Shown here piece after piece: positions 16,879 through 24,326 of a stretch of DNA of 64,000 nucleotides (positions are counted from its first letter, which is position 1; each line of letters opens with the position of its first letter). The stretch spans positions 1-64,000 of the forward strand of contig NZ_JAVAIM010000002.1 of NCBI RefSeq assembly GCF_030717945.1, read 5' to 3'. The stretch comes from Qipengyuania profundimaris. GTDB taxonomy: Bacteria > Pseudomonadota > Alphaproteobacteria > Sphingomonadales > Sphingomonadaceae. The notes under the pieces are model-generated. The model searched no databases, had not been told where the DNA came from, and saw nothing but the letters and a program-made list of their open reading frames with translations. Position numbers and translations under genes: made by a program.

Positions 16879-17793
16879 CTACCGCGCCGCTTTGCGGCGC
16901 AGCCATGCTGTAAGTTCATCGTTCCAGTCGGTGTCGCGTGAGGATGGTTTGCGAACGTGGATCGTCCGCCCTTCGCGGGCATAAGCGGCCAGGCCACGCG
17001 ACGCGGCCAGCTCGCCGCCAGTATCGTGATCGACGAAGAGGTGAAGCTCGGTCACGCTCTCAGGCACGCTGACGAGACCGAAGCGCTCATTGCCCAGGGT
17101 CGCCCAGACGGGAATGCCGGTGAGAGCATAGGCCGACATCGCGCTCTCGACCCCCTCGGCAAGGCCAAGCTTGCCGGAAACTGGAGCGAAGAGACGAACA
17201 GCAGCTTCACCGAGCGCGCCGAGCGCGCGTTTCGGCTTTTCGAAAGCGGCCTTGCCTGAAGCCTCGGTAGACAGGAACGTGCGGTGGATGGCGATCGGGC
17301 CCTCGTCGAGGCTGACTGCCGCGATCATGGCGGGCAGAAAGCGGGCCCGTCCTTTCGGGCCAAGCGGCGTTCGTGGAAGGAAGCGGAGCGCCGGAGATGC
17401 GGCGAGGATGCCGCGGCTTTCAAGATATGCCTTTGCCGGACTAGCACGCAGTGGCTGTGCATCGCGCCAGATCCTCAGCGCTACCGCCGAGGGTTTGCAG
17501 GTGCTGGTTGATTCGGGTTCGTTGGTGGTCGCAGAACCTGAAAAAAGCGCCGGTGCCTCGAAACCTTCACGCGCCAGAGCAGCCAGCACGCTCTGCTGAT
17601 CGCATCCCGCGAAACAGTGGAAGAGGATGGCCTGTCGGCCGAGCGACACACCGAGTGACGGCGTGCGGTCATCATGCGCGGGGCAACAGGCCATGCCCTT
17701 TGTGCCGGACCATTTGCCCCCTCGCGATTCGCAAATGCGACGGGCGGTCTCGGCAAGCGACCGGTTGGGATGAGTTTGGACAGACAGGGACAT
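16879..17793 (-). CDS. Toprim-domain primase-like protein
   Basis: The protein has 304 residues. An N-terminal zinc-binding motif of the CHC2/DnaG type is seen (CCPAHDDRTPSLGVS ... LFHCFAGCDQ, about residues 35-66). A Toprim fold follows, with the catalytic Glu in LAEGVESAMSAYAL (about 215) and the Asp pair in LHLFVDHDTGGE (about 253). It lacks the RNA-polymerase core of a full DnaG, as in plasmid/phage Toprim proteins that join a helicase encoded elsewhere. It is the first gene of the minus-strand block, upstream of the strawberry-notch gene by 75 bp. The LexA box at 17883 lies 90 bp before its start. Confidence 0.85.
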   Translation of the reverse strand: MSLSVQTHPNRSLAETARRICESRGGKWSGTKGMACCPAHDDRTPSLGVSLGRQAILFHCFAGCDQQSVLAALAREGFEAPALFSGSATTNEPESTSTCKPSAVALRIWRDAQPLRASPAKAYLESRGILAASPALRFLPRTPLGPKGRARFLPAMIAAVSLDEGPIAIHRTFLSTEASGKAAFEKPKRALGALGEAAVRLFAPVSGKLGLAEGVESAMSAYALTGIPVWATLGNERFGLVSVPESVTELHLFVDHDTGGELAASRGLAAYAREGRTIHVRKPSSRDTDWNDELTAWLRRKAAR

Positions 17794-17882
17794 GCGAGCT
17801 CCTCAGCATGCAAAGTGGCCCCCTCATCAGCGTTCCTCTCCTCTCCCAAAGGCAGGCATTCGCGGCTTTCCTACAGGCACAT

Positions 17883-17897
17883 GTTCTTTTTATGTTC
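17883..17897. promoter_or_regulatory. Alphaproteobacterial LexA (SOS) box
   Basis: GTTC-TTTTTAT-GTTC is an exact match to the alphaproteobacterial LexA consensus GTTC-N7-GTTC. It lies between the divergent Toprim gene (start 17793) and transglycosylase gene (start 17932), so either or both may be SOS-controlled. A 10-bp palindrome GATTCGAATC (17904-17913) follows immediately. Confidence 0.65.
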
Positions 17898-17931
17898 TCT
17901 TTCGATTCGAATCAATGGAGCACAAGACGAG

Positions 17932-18516
17932 ATGAACTGCCTCAATTGTCTGACCGCGCTAGCGGTCGCCTGTCTGGGGATGATCGCGACCTCCTCACAG
18001 CAAGTACGCGCCCAGGATTTCACCTTGTTCGAGCACGCGATCGTTCCGCCGAAGACGGGCCAGCAGCCGGCAAGGGAATATCTTCCTGCAATCTACCAGG
18101 CCGAGCCAGCAAACGTATCCTACCGGGAAGGCTTGTATATGGCGGCGATAGCCGAGGCTGAACGCCGTTACGGGCTTCCGACCAACCTGCTTCGTGCTCT
18201 TATCTGGGCTGAGTCCCGCTTCAATCCGATGGCTGTTAGTCCAGCCGGTGCTGCCGGGCTGGCTCAGCTTATGCCGGCCACGGCGAGAGAACTGGGCGTC
18301 CGGAACCGTCATGACCCTCTTGCATCGATCAACGGTGGCGCCAGGTACCTTCGCGATATGTTGGACCGGTTCGACGCAGTCCACCTGGCCTTGGCTGCTT
18401 ACAATGCTGGCCCAGGTGCCGTCTCCCGATCACGCGGCATTCCCAACAATGGTGAAACGCCGCAATATGTCCGGTCTGTGTTGGGACGTTGGCAAGCAAT
18501 TGGTAGGTACAATTGA
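17932..18516 (+). CDS. Lytic transglycosylase (VirB1/Slt-type)
   Basis: The protein has 194 residues with a signal peptide (MNCLNCLTALAVACLGMIATSSQQVRAQ). The Slt family signature is intact: catalytic Glu in LLRALIWAESRFNP (about residue 92), then AAGLAQLMPATARELGV and the late LAAYNAGPGAVSRSRGIP motif. It would cut peptidoglycan with 1,6-anhydro products, typically to let a conjugation or secretion apparatus through the wall. I chose the ATG at 17932 for the clean signal peptide; an in-frame ATG at 17881 overlaps the LexA box. No other conjugation genes are in the window. Confidence 0.88.
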   Translation: MNCLNCLTALAVACLGMIATSSQQVRAQDFTLFEHAIVPPKTGQQPAREYLPAIYQAEPANVSYREGLYMAAIAEAERRYGLPTNLLRALIWAESRFNPMAVSPAGAAGLAQLMPATARELGVRNRHDPLASINGGARYLRDMLDRFDAVHLALAAYNAGPGAVSRSRGIPNNGETPQYVRSVLGRWQAIGRYN

Positions 18517-18580
18517 CGAAACTACCTGATTTCCGGCTATTGTCTGAAATCATGTGCCGGAATGAAGACGGACAACGCCA

Positions 18581-19132
18581 GTGAATGAGACCCCAGGTGA
18601 GCCGTTCGACTTTCGCAAGGCGTTGAAGGCACAGAAGCGCCGGAAGCTGAGAAAGGAGATCGCGTTGGGTTTGGGAGCATTCGCGATCGTATTTGCTGGA
18701 GGGATGCTGGCACTCAACTGGCCAGTCCATGATGCCAGCCTTGCTAACGACGATCAGCAGCCTCAGGCTTTATTCCAGCAAGCAAGCTCCCCACAATTCG
18801 ACATCTGCGGATCCATCCGGCGCACATGCGTCGTGGATGGAGATACTTTCTGGCTTGATGGCGTGAAGATCCGGATTGCCGACATCGACACTCCCGAGAT
18901 CAGCGAGCCTCGTTGCGACTATGAATACCAGCTCGGCATGCGCGCGACACACCGCCTTGTCGAATTGCTGAATGGCGGGCCCTTCGAACTGAGGACCATC
19001 GGTAGCAGAGACGAGGATCAGTACGGTCGCAAATTGCGGGTTGTAACGCGCGGCGGCCGCTCGCTTGGCGATCAGCTGGTCAGCGAAGGCCTGGCGCGAA
19101 CCTGGACCGGGAGACGTGAACCATGGTGCTGA
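18581..19132 (+). CDS. Membrane-anchored thermonuclease-family protein (SNase fold)
   Basis: The protein has 183 residues. A basic N-terminus is followed by one membrane helix (about residues 29-48, IALGLGAFAIVFAGGMLAL). The SNase core has VVDGDTFWLDGVKIRIADIDTPE (Ca-binding Asp and catalytic Arg region), GMRATHRLVELL and EDQYGRKLRVV. It probably starts at the GTG at 18581. The nuclease domain would lie outside the cytoplasm. It overlaps the next gene by 10 bp. Such proteins travel with sphingomonad mobile elements. Confidence 0.85.
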   Translation: MNETPGEPFDFRKALKAQKRRKLRKEIALGLGAFAIVFAGGMLALNWPVHDASLANDDQQPQALFQQASSPQFDICGSIRRTCVVDGDTFWLDGVKIRIADIDTPEISEPRCDYEYQLGMRATHRLVELLNGGPFELRTIGSRDEDQYGRKLRVVTRGGRSLGDQLVSEGLARTWTGRREPWC

Positions 19133-19317
19133 ACCGCGATCAGGAATTGTGGGCCGTCGCGCTCTGGGTCGAAAAGAACCATGGCGAAGAGGGAACCGCG
19201 TATATCGCGCAGCAAATCCAGCGGCTATCCAACGAAGGGGGCGAGGCAGGCATAGCAACGTGGAAGACTGTTGCTGAGCGCTTCGATCAGCTTAGCTGCC
19301 AAAGCTCTACGAACTGA
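19123..19317 (+). CDS. DUF6961-family small protein
   Basis: This 64-residue protein (MVLNRDQELWAVALWVEKNHGEEGTAYIAQQI...) matches the short helical family often seen next to mobile-element thermonucleases in sphingomonads: the pattern RDQELWAVALWVEK-HG--G--YIA-QI is characteristic. The function is unknown. Its start lies inside the 3' end of the thermonuclease gene, which indicates translational coupling. Confidence 0.75.
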   Translation: MVLNRDQELWAVALWVEKNHGEEGTAYIAQQIQRLSNEGGEAGIATWKTVAERFDQLSCQSSTN

Positions 19318-19328
19318 GGCTCGGCACG

Positions 19329-19433
19329 ATGCGGAAGTGGCTTAAGGTCTGGGGCATCAGAATTGAGTTCGCCTTGCTCGCGTCAGTGTCCCTGATAGGG
19401 CTCGTCCTGAGCCTTCAATCCTGCACTGGCTGA
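19329..19433 (+). CDS. 34-residue membrane or lipoprotein-like peptide
   Basis: A short frame begins 11 bp after the DUF6961 stop. It has a basic start (MRKWLKVWGIR), one hydrophobic helix (FALLASVSLIGLVLSL) and ends in QSCTG, so a Cys sits where a lipobox Cys would be (LQSC). Position in the run and the residue pattern suggest a real micro-gene of the element. There is no homology evidence. It could also be chance. Confidence 0.4.
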   Translation: MRKWLKVWGIRIEFALLASVSLIGLVLSLQSCTG

Positions 19434-19453
19434 GAAGAAATTCGTTCTTCCGA

Positions 19454-20677
19454 TCAACCATTCGCAAACTTTCCCATGATGACCTTTCCTCCTGTCCGGA
19501 GCTCATCGAGGTAGTCGCTCCACCATTGAGCCATGCGCACGCGCTCTTCCCAATGTTTGCCGCGATGGTAGATGCCACGCACAACATTGCTGTCGCCATG
19601 TGCCAGGGCACGCTCGATCGCATCGGGATTCCAAAGGCCCGACTCGTTCAGGAATGTCGATGCTGTCGCCCGGAGTCCATGCGCGGTGACTTCTTCCTTC
19701 GAATATCCCATGCGACGAAATGCGGCATTGAGCGTGTTTTCACTCATGGGACGCTTGGAGCTGCGCGCAGACGGGAAGACATATCCTTCGCGGCCGAGCA
19801 TCTCGGCCAGGTCTGTGAGATAACCTCTAACTTGCTTGGACAGCGGGACGGCATGCGCTCGGCGCGCTTTCATTTTACCGGCAGGGATCTTCCAGACCCC
19901 ATCGACCAGGTCGATCTCATGCCATTCGGCGTGGCGGAGTTCGCCGGGACGTACGAACACATGCGGCGCGATCTGCAAAGCAAACTTGGTCACCATGTAG
20001 CCAGTGAAGTCGTCGATTGCGCGCAGCAGCCCGCCTAGCTCGGTGGGCTCGAGGATTGCTGCATAATGCGTGGCTCTCGGCGTTACGAGAGCGCCCCTCA
20101 GCATACTGGTCGGATCGGATTTGCAGCGGGTGGTAGCGACACCGTAGCGAAACACGCGGCCTGCGAACGAGCGGCATTTCTTCGCAGTCTCGTGCTTACC
20201 AGTGGCTTCCAGTCGTTTCAGAGGAGCCAGGACTTCGAACGGCTCGATCTCGTGGATGGGTCGGTTACCGATGGCAGGCGCAAGCTTGTCGAGGAAATAA
20301 TTGGCCTTGACGATCGTGCCATCGGCGCGGCCATTCTGGACCATCATCTGCTCGATATATTCACGCGCGACTGCCTCGAACGTCTGTGCAGAAAGGAACT
20401 CGGCGCGGATTTTCCGCTTCCGCTTCTCAAAGGCCGGGTCGCCCCCAGAAGCAACAGCTCGTCGTGCCTCGTAGGCTGCGTCTCGGGCTTGCTTGAGGCT
20501 GATGTCAGGATAGCTGCCGATGCAGAGCTTCTTTTGCGCACCACCGATCCGGTATCGGAATCGCCAAAGCTTGCTGCCGGTCGGCGTGACCTCAACATAT
20601 AGGCCGCGCTCATCGGTTACCTTGTACGGTTTGTCCTTGGGCTTGAGAGTGCGGAGGCGAGTATCTGTCAGCGGCAT
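19454..20677 (-). CDS. P4-type tyrosine integrase (DUF4102 N-terminal)
   Basis: The full-length integrase (407 aa) begins with the DUF4102 arm-binding domain (LTDTRLRTLKPKDKPYKVTDERGLYVEVTPTGSKLWRFRYR). It then has a core-binding helical domain and a catalytic domain with Arg (RPGELRHAEW, about residue 245), Lys region (KMKARRAHAVPL), His-x-x-Arg (HGLRATAS, about 334-337), His (ALAHGDSNVV) and Tyr (RGIYHRG). This class integrates into tRNA 3' ends. It lies 165 bp from the 3' end of tRNA-Leu, as expected for the int gene at the end of an island. It is probably functional. Confidence 0.93.
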   Translation of the reverse strand: MPLTDTRLRTLKPKDKPYKVTDERGLYVEVTPTGSKLWRFRYRIGGAQKKLCIGSYPDISLKQARDAAYEARRAVASGGDPAFEKRKRKIRAEFLSAQTFEAVAREYIEQMMVQNGRADGTIVKANYFLDKLAPAIGNRPIHEIEPFEVLAPLKRLEATGKHETAKKCRSFAGRVFRYGVATTRCKSDPTSMLRGALVTPRATHYAAILEPTELGGLLRAIDDFTGYMVTKFALQIAPHVFVRPGELRHAEWHEIDLVDGVWKIPAGKMKARRAHAVPLSKQVRGYLTDLAEMLGREGYVFPSARSSKRPMSENTLNAAFRRMGYSKEEVTAHGLRATASTFLNESGLWNPDAIERALAHGDSNVVRGIYHRGKHWEERVRMAQWWSDYLDELRTGGKVIMGKFANG

Positions 20678-20681
20678 GTGG

Positions 20682-20725
20682 GGGCCTTTTCATCTGGGCC
20701 TTTGCGAAACGGCCTCAAAAGGCCC
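20682..20725. repeat. Three copies of GGGCCTTT near the integrase start
   Basis: Two direct copies (20682-20689 and 20696-20703) and one inverted copy (20718-20725) lie immediately upstream of the integrase start, between int and tRNA-Leu. The outer pair forms a 9-bp inverted repeat. They may be arm-type sites for the integrase or excisionase, or an int operator. Confidence 0.45.
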
Positions 20726-20842
20726 ACAAAAGTGTCTGGAACCCCCGAGAACAGGCGGGACGATCCGGAACGATCCAAGGGCCAAATCCCTAGGATTTCT
20801 GCGGGTTTTATAGATTATTTGGGTGAACGTGAGAAGAACAAA

Positions 20843-20929
20843 TGGTGCCCAGAAGAGGACTCGAACCTCCACGCCCTTGCGAGCGCCGCCACCTGAAGAC
20901 GGTGCGTCTACCAATTCCGCCATCTGGGC
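20843..20929 (-). tRNA. tRNA-Leu (anticodon CAG)
   Basis: The minus strand gives an 87-nt tRNA with encoded CCA. The acceptor stem is GCCCAGA/TCTGGGC, the D-arm GGCGGAATTGGTAGACGC, the anticodon stem CCGTC/GGCGG with loop TTCAGGT (anticodon CAG), then the long variable arm typical of leucine tRNAs and a T-arm with GGTTCGAGTCC. Its 3' end faces the integrase gene, so it is the probable attachment site of the island and has been restored intact by integration. Confidence 0.95.
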
Positions 20930-21121
20930 ACACATGCGGCAGCCGGTCGTCTGTGCCGGGCCGCGGGTAGGAGCGCGCCACTAGCGAAGGGGGGCGATTC
21001 TTGTCAACTGCAATCGCATGCCCCTCCAAGGCGTTCCGTCCCTCGGAACGCTTGCGGCGCGGGGCGGGTTGTGGCTAGGGGCGCAGCGACAATTCTCACG
21101 ATCCGGACACAGGCAGTAACG

Positions 21122-22072
21122 ATGGCGAAAAGCAGTGCGTTGAACGGCAAGCTCGTGGTGCTGATGGGCGGTAGCGGCTTCATCGGCAATTACGTGGCGC
21201 AGGCCATGCTGGAGCGCGGGGCGCGTGTGCGGATCGCCAGTCGCAACCCGGAAAAGGCCTTCAAGCTCAAGCCGCTCGCCAATCTCGGCCAGCTGCAATT
21301 CGCGCGCTGCGATGCGAACGACCGGCAGAGCGTCGAGCGCTGCATCGAGGGCGCGGATGCGGTCGTCAATCTGGTCGGCAGCTTCGAGGGCAATCTCTAC
21401 AAGCTGATGGGCGAGAGCCCGGGCTGGATGGCCGAGGCGGCCAAGGCGCAAGGTGCGAGCGCTTTCGTACACGTCAGCGCGATCGCGGCGGAACCGGACG
21501 AAGACACCGAGATCGAGTATGCCGGGGCGAAGAAACTGGGCGAGGAGCGTGTCATGGCGGCGTTCCCCAAGGCGACGATCCTGCGCCCCTCGATCCTGTT
21601 CGGCAAGGACGACGAGTTCCTCAACATGTTCGGCGGGCTGATCGCGCGCCTGCCGGTTCTGCCGGTGTTTGCGCCCGACAGCAAATTGCAGCTGGTCTAT
21701 GTCGACGACGTTGCCGAAGCCTGCGCCCGCGCGGCGGAAGACCCGGCGGCGCATGGCGGCAAGACCTATGAGTTGGGCGGGCCGGAACAGCTTACCATGA
21801 TGGAGATCAACCGCCGCATCGCCGCCGCACAGGGGCGCAAGCGCACATTCCTGCCGATGCCCGATCCGGTCTCGGGCGCGTTTGCCGCGCTACCGGGCAC
21901 GCCGATGTCGAGCGACCAGTGGAAGCTGCTCCAGCAGGGCAATGTCGTTTCGGGCGACTTCCCGGGCTTCGCGAAGCTGGGAATCGAGCCCAAGCCGGTC
22001 GGCCTGTTCCTCGACAAGTGGATGGTCCGCTACCGCAAGCACGGCCGCTTTACCGATCTGATGGGCGCCTGA
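21122..22072 (+). CDS. Complex I NDUFA9-subunit-like NAD(P)-binding protein
   Basis: The protein has 316 residues. An atypical short-chain dehydrogenase Rossmann fold begins with VVLMGGSGFIGNYVAQAML (GxxGxxG, about residues 11-30). It continues with ADAVVNLVGSF and the modified active-site segment (VHVSAIAAEPDEDTEIEYAGAKKLGEERV), where Tyr and Lys remain five residues apart. The family resembles NDUFA9 of mitochondrial complex I and bacterial UDP-sugar-epimerase-like proteins. Here it is monocistronic, starts at ATG 21122, and is the first chromosomal gene past tRNA-Leu. A quinone- or lipid-related role is possible; no substrate can be assigned. Confidence 0.85.
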   Translation: MAKSSALNGKLVVLMGGSGFIGNYVAQAMLERGARVRIASRNPEKAFKLKPLANLGQLQFARCDANDRQSVERCIEGADAVVNLVGSFEGNLYKLMGESPGWMAEAAKAQGASAFVHVSAIAAEPDEDTEIEYAGAKKLGEERVMAAFPKATILRPSILFGKDDEFLNMFGGLIARLPVLPVFAPDSKLQLVYVDDVAEACARAAEDPAAHGGKTYELGGPEQLTMMEINRRIAAAQGRKRTFLPMPDPVSGAFAALPGTPMSSDQWKLLQQGNVVSGDFPGFAKLGIEPKPVGLFLDKWMVRYRKHGRFTDLMGA

Positions 22073-22076
22073 CGGC

Positions 22077-23336
22077 TCATCGCCCTATGTAGTCCGCGCC
22101 ATAGACTGCCGCGCGGATGTCGCGGTGCAAGGTGCCGTCGAAATCGACCTTCTGCGTGGCGAAGACGACAGCCATGTCCTGCAGCGGATCGACCCAGAAC
22201 AGCATCGAGGGAAAGCCGTCCCAGTAGAATTCGCCGACGCTGCCGCGTGCTTCGTCAGGCGTGAGTGGCGGGCCGGTCCGCACGAAGACATCGAAGCCGA
22301 AGCCGCCATTGCCCTTTCCGGTCAGGAAAGAGCGATTTTCGGACGCAATGGCCGGGTCGAGCTGGTCGGTCGCCATCAGGCGCACCGTCGCGGGCCTGAG
22401 GATTTGCGCGCCATCGAGCGTGCCCTCGCCCAGCAACATTCGGGCGAAACGCATGTAGTCGTCGACCGTGGTGACGATGCCCGAACCGCCCATCGTCATC
22501 GGCTTGCCCATGAAATTGGGTTCCAGCCATTCCTCGCGCGGCATCGGGGCGAGCGAACCTTCGGGCTGGGTCACATAGATGCGCGCCAGTCGCGGCAGAT
22601 CGGCGGTGTCGCGCTGCCACGCGCTGTCCTGCATATCGAGCGGCGCGAAGATATGCTCGGCGACATAGTCCGCGAAGGGCTGGCCGGAGAGCACCTCCAC
22701 CAGCCGCGCTTGCACATCGACGCCGGCGGAATAGCTCCAGTGCGTGCCGGGGTCATGCAATAGCGGCACCTGCGCCATAGCCGCGGAGAATTCCGCCAGC
22801 GTCTTGTCGGCGGACAGCGGGTCAAGCCGTTCCCAGATACGGTCGCCGGCGTTCTGCGGCTCGTCCCACGGGCCGTAGGAGAAGCCCGCCGTATGCCGCA
22901 GGACATCGCGGACGGTGATAGTGCGCTTCGGGGCGCGCGTGATGGCCTCGCCGCTCGCCGTCTCGCCGACCAAGACCTGCGTTTCGGCATATTCCGGCAA
23001 ATGCCATTCGAGCGGATCGTCGAGCCGGAACCTGCCCTGCTCCCATAGCTGCATCAGCGCGACGCCGGTGACCGGCTTGGTCATCGAGAATATCTGGACC
23101 AGCGTGTCTCGCGTGAAAGGACGGTTCGTTTCGCGCTCGGCATCGCCCGCAACGGCAAAGCAGGTTTCTTCGCCATCCTTGTAGACGAGCATCGATGCGC
23201 CAACCGTGCGTCCTTCGGCGACCATGCCGTCCAGCGTCGCGGCGATCGCCGAACAATCGGGCGCGAAGGGCTCGCTTTGCTGCGCAGCAACCGGTGTTGC
23301 GACGACAAGCGCCGCGAGAGCGAACAGTCGCTTCAC
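22077..23336 (-). CDS. Serine hydrolase of the beta-lactamase/esterase family
   Basis: This 419-residue secreted protein has a signal peptide ending VAAQQ. The beta-lactamase-type catalytic motifs are present: SMTK (Ser-x-x-Lys, about residue 85) and YSAG (Tyr, about 193). The pattern (GASMLVYKDGEETCFAVAGDAERETNRPFTRDTLVQIFSMTK) is that of EstB-like esterases and class C-related hydrolases rather than true beta-lactamases. Its start overlaps the end of the upstream dienelactone hydrolase gene by 4 bp, so the two hydrolases form an operon. The substrate is unknown. Confidence 0.88.
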   Translation of the reverse strand: MKRLFALAALVVATPVAAQQSEPFAPDCSAIAATLDGMVAEGRTVGASMLVYKDGEETCFAVAGDAERETNRPFTRDTLVQIFSMTKPVTGVALMQLWEQGRFRLDDPLEWHLPEYAETQVLVGETASGEAITRAPKRTITVRDVLRHTAGFSYGPWDEPQNAGDRIWERLDPLSADKTLAEFSAAMAQVPLLHDPGTHWSYSAGVDVQARLVEVLSGQPFADYVAEHIFAPLDMQDSAWQRDTADLPRLARIYVTQPEGSLAPMPREEWLEPNFMGKPMTMGGSGIVTTVDDYMRFARMLLGEGTLDGAQILRPATVRLMATDQLDPAIASENRSFLTGKGNGGFGFDVFVRTGPPLTPDEARGSVGEFYWDGFPSMLFWVDPLQDMAVVFATQKVDFDGTLHRDIRAAVYGADYIGR

Positions 23337-24205
23337 AGAACGTCGGCGTACATCGCCAGCAGGTTCGACCAGGCCCGCTCGGCCTGGACCTCGTCATACG
23401 AAGGCGAGTCGAGCACGCACCAGCCGTGATCGGCGGGATAGACCTCGATCTCGGCGGTCGTGTTCGCTGCATCGGCCGCTTGGCGCAGCGCGGTCTTGTC
23501 GCCCGGGGCCTTCTCGTCGTCGTTTTCGGCGATGGCGATCAGGTAATGCGCATCCTCGCGCAAGGTGCGGTGCGGGCTGGAGGGATCGTCGGTCACCAGG
23601 CCGCCGCCATGGAAACTGGCCCCGGCATGGATATGCTCGTCTGCGCTGGGGGCGACGACGGCATAGCTGCCGGTCATGCAATAACCCTGCACGCCGATTC
23701 CGCGATCGCGATCGACCTCGGCCTGCGTCATCAGCCATTCGGCGCAGGCGCGATTGTCGATCTGCTTTGTGGCGGTTGTGAACCGGTCGCGCCACGGCTT
23801 GACGGTGTCGAAACCGCCACTGCCCGCAAAGCTGGCGAAATCATCGAACTGCTGTCCGGCGACGTCGCGGTAATAGGGATTGGCGAGGAGCACGGCGTAG
23901 CCCGCCTCGGCCAACCGCTGCGCCATCTGCCGCTTGGCCGGACGGACGCCGGCGATATCGGGCCACATGACAACGCCCGGCCGCGCAGTACCGCTGGCCG
24001 CGAAGAATTCGCCGTCGAGCGTTCCGTCGGGCGTACGGAAGCTCACCGGGCGGCTGGTGACGGAGCCCGCAGGCGCGTCCCCTCCAGTCGACGTATTGTC
24101 CATCGGTGCACAGGCCATTGCGGCACCCGCCAGTGCGCCGGCGCCGAAGCCCCGGCGGCTGAGGGTGGTCTTGGCCCAGCGGGCAAGGTCTTCGCGGTCG
24201 CACAT
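23333..24205 (-). CDS. Dienelactone-hydrolase-family protein, Tat-exported
   Basis: The 290-residue alpha/beta hydrolase has a twin-arginine signal (LSRRGFGAGALAGAAMACA), so it is exported folded. The nucleophile is a Cys in GVQGYCMTGSYA (about residue 172), with His in PADHGWCV near the end, which is the Cys-Asp-His triad of the family. The start at 24205 has a GGAGAG site. It is translationally coupled to the serine hydrolase and divergent from the PQQ dehydrogenase. The substrate is undefined. Confidence 0.88.
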   Translation of the reverse strand: MCDREDLARWAKTTLSRRGFGAGALAGAAMACAPMDNTSTGGDAPAGSVTSRPVSFRTPDGTLDGEFFAASGTARPGVVMWPDIAGVRPAKRQMAQRLAEAGYAVLLANPYYRDVAGQQFDDFASFAGSGGFDTVKPWRDRFTTATKQIDNRACAEWLMTQAEVDRDRGIGVQGYCMTGSYAVVAPSADEHIHAGASFHGGGLVTDDPSSPHRTLREDAHYLIAIAENDDEKAPGDKTALRQAADAANTTAEIEVYPADHGWCVLDSPSYDEVQAERAWSNLLAMYADVL

Positions 24206-24326
24206 ATTTAGGTCTCTCCAGCTTCCCGTCCGCCGCGCATCCTACCTCCGATTGGGCGATGGACAAGCCCGCGACTTCGATGCAGGATAGGTTTCATAGA
24301 GCGACCGATAGTCGCCAGGGGAGAGG

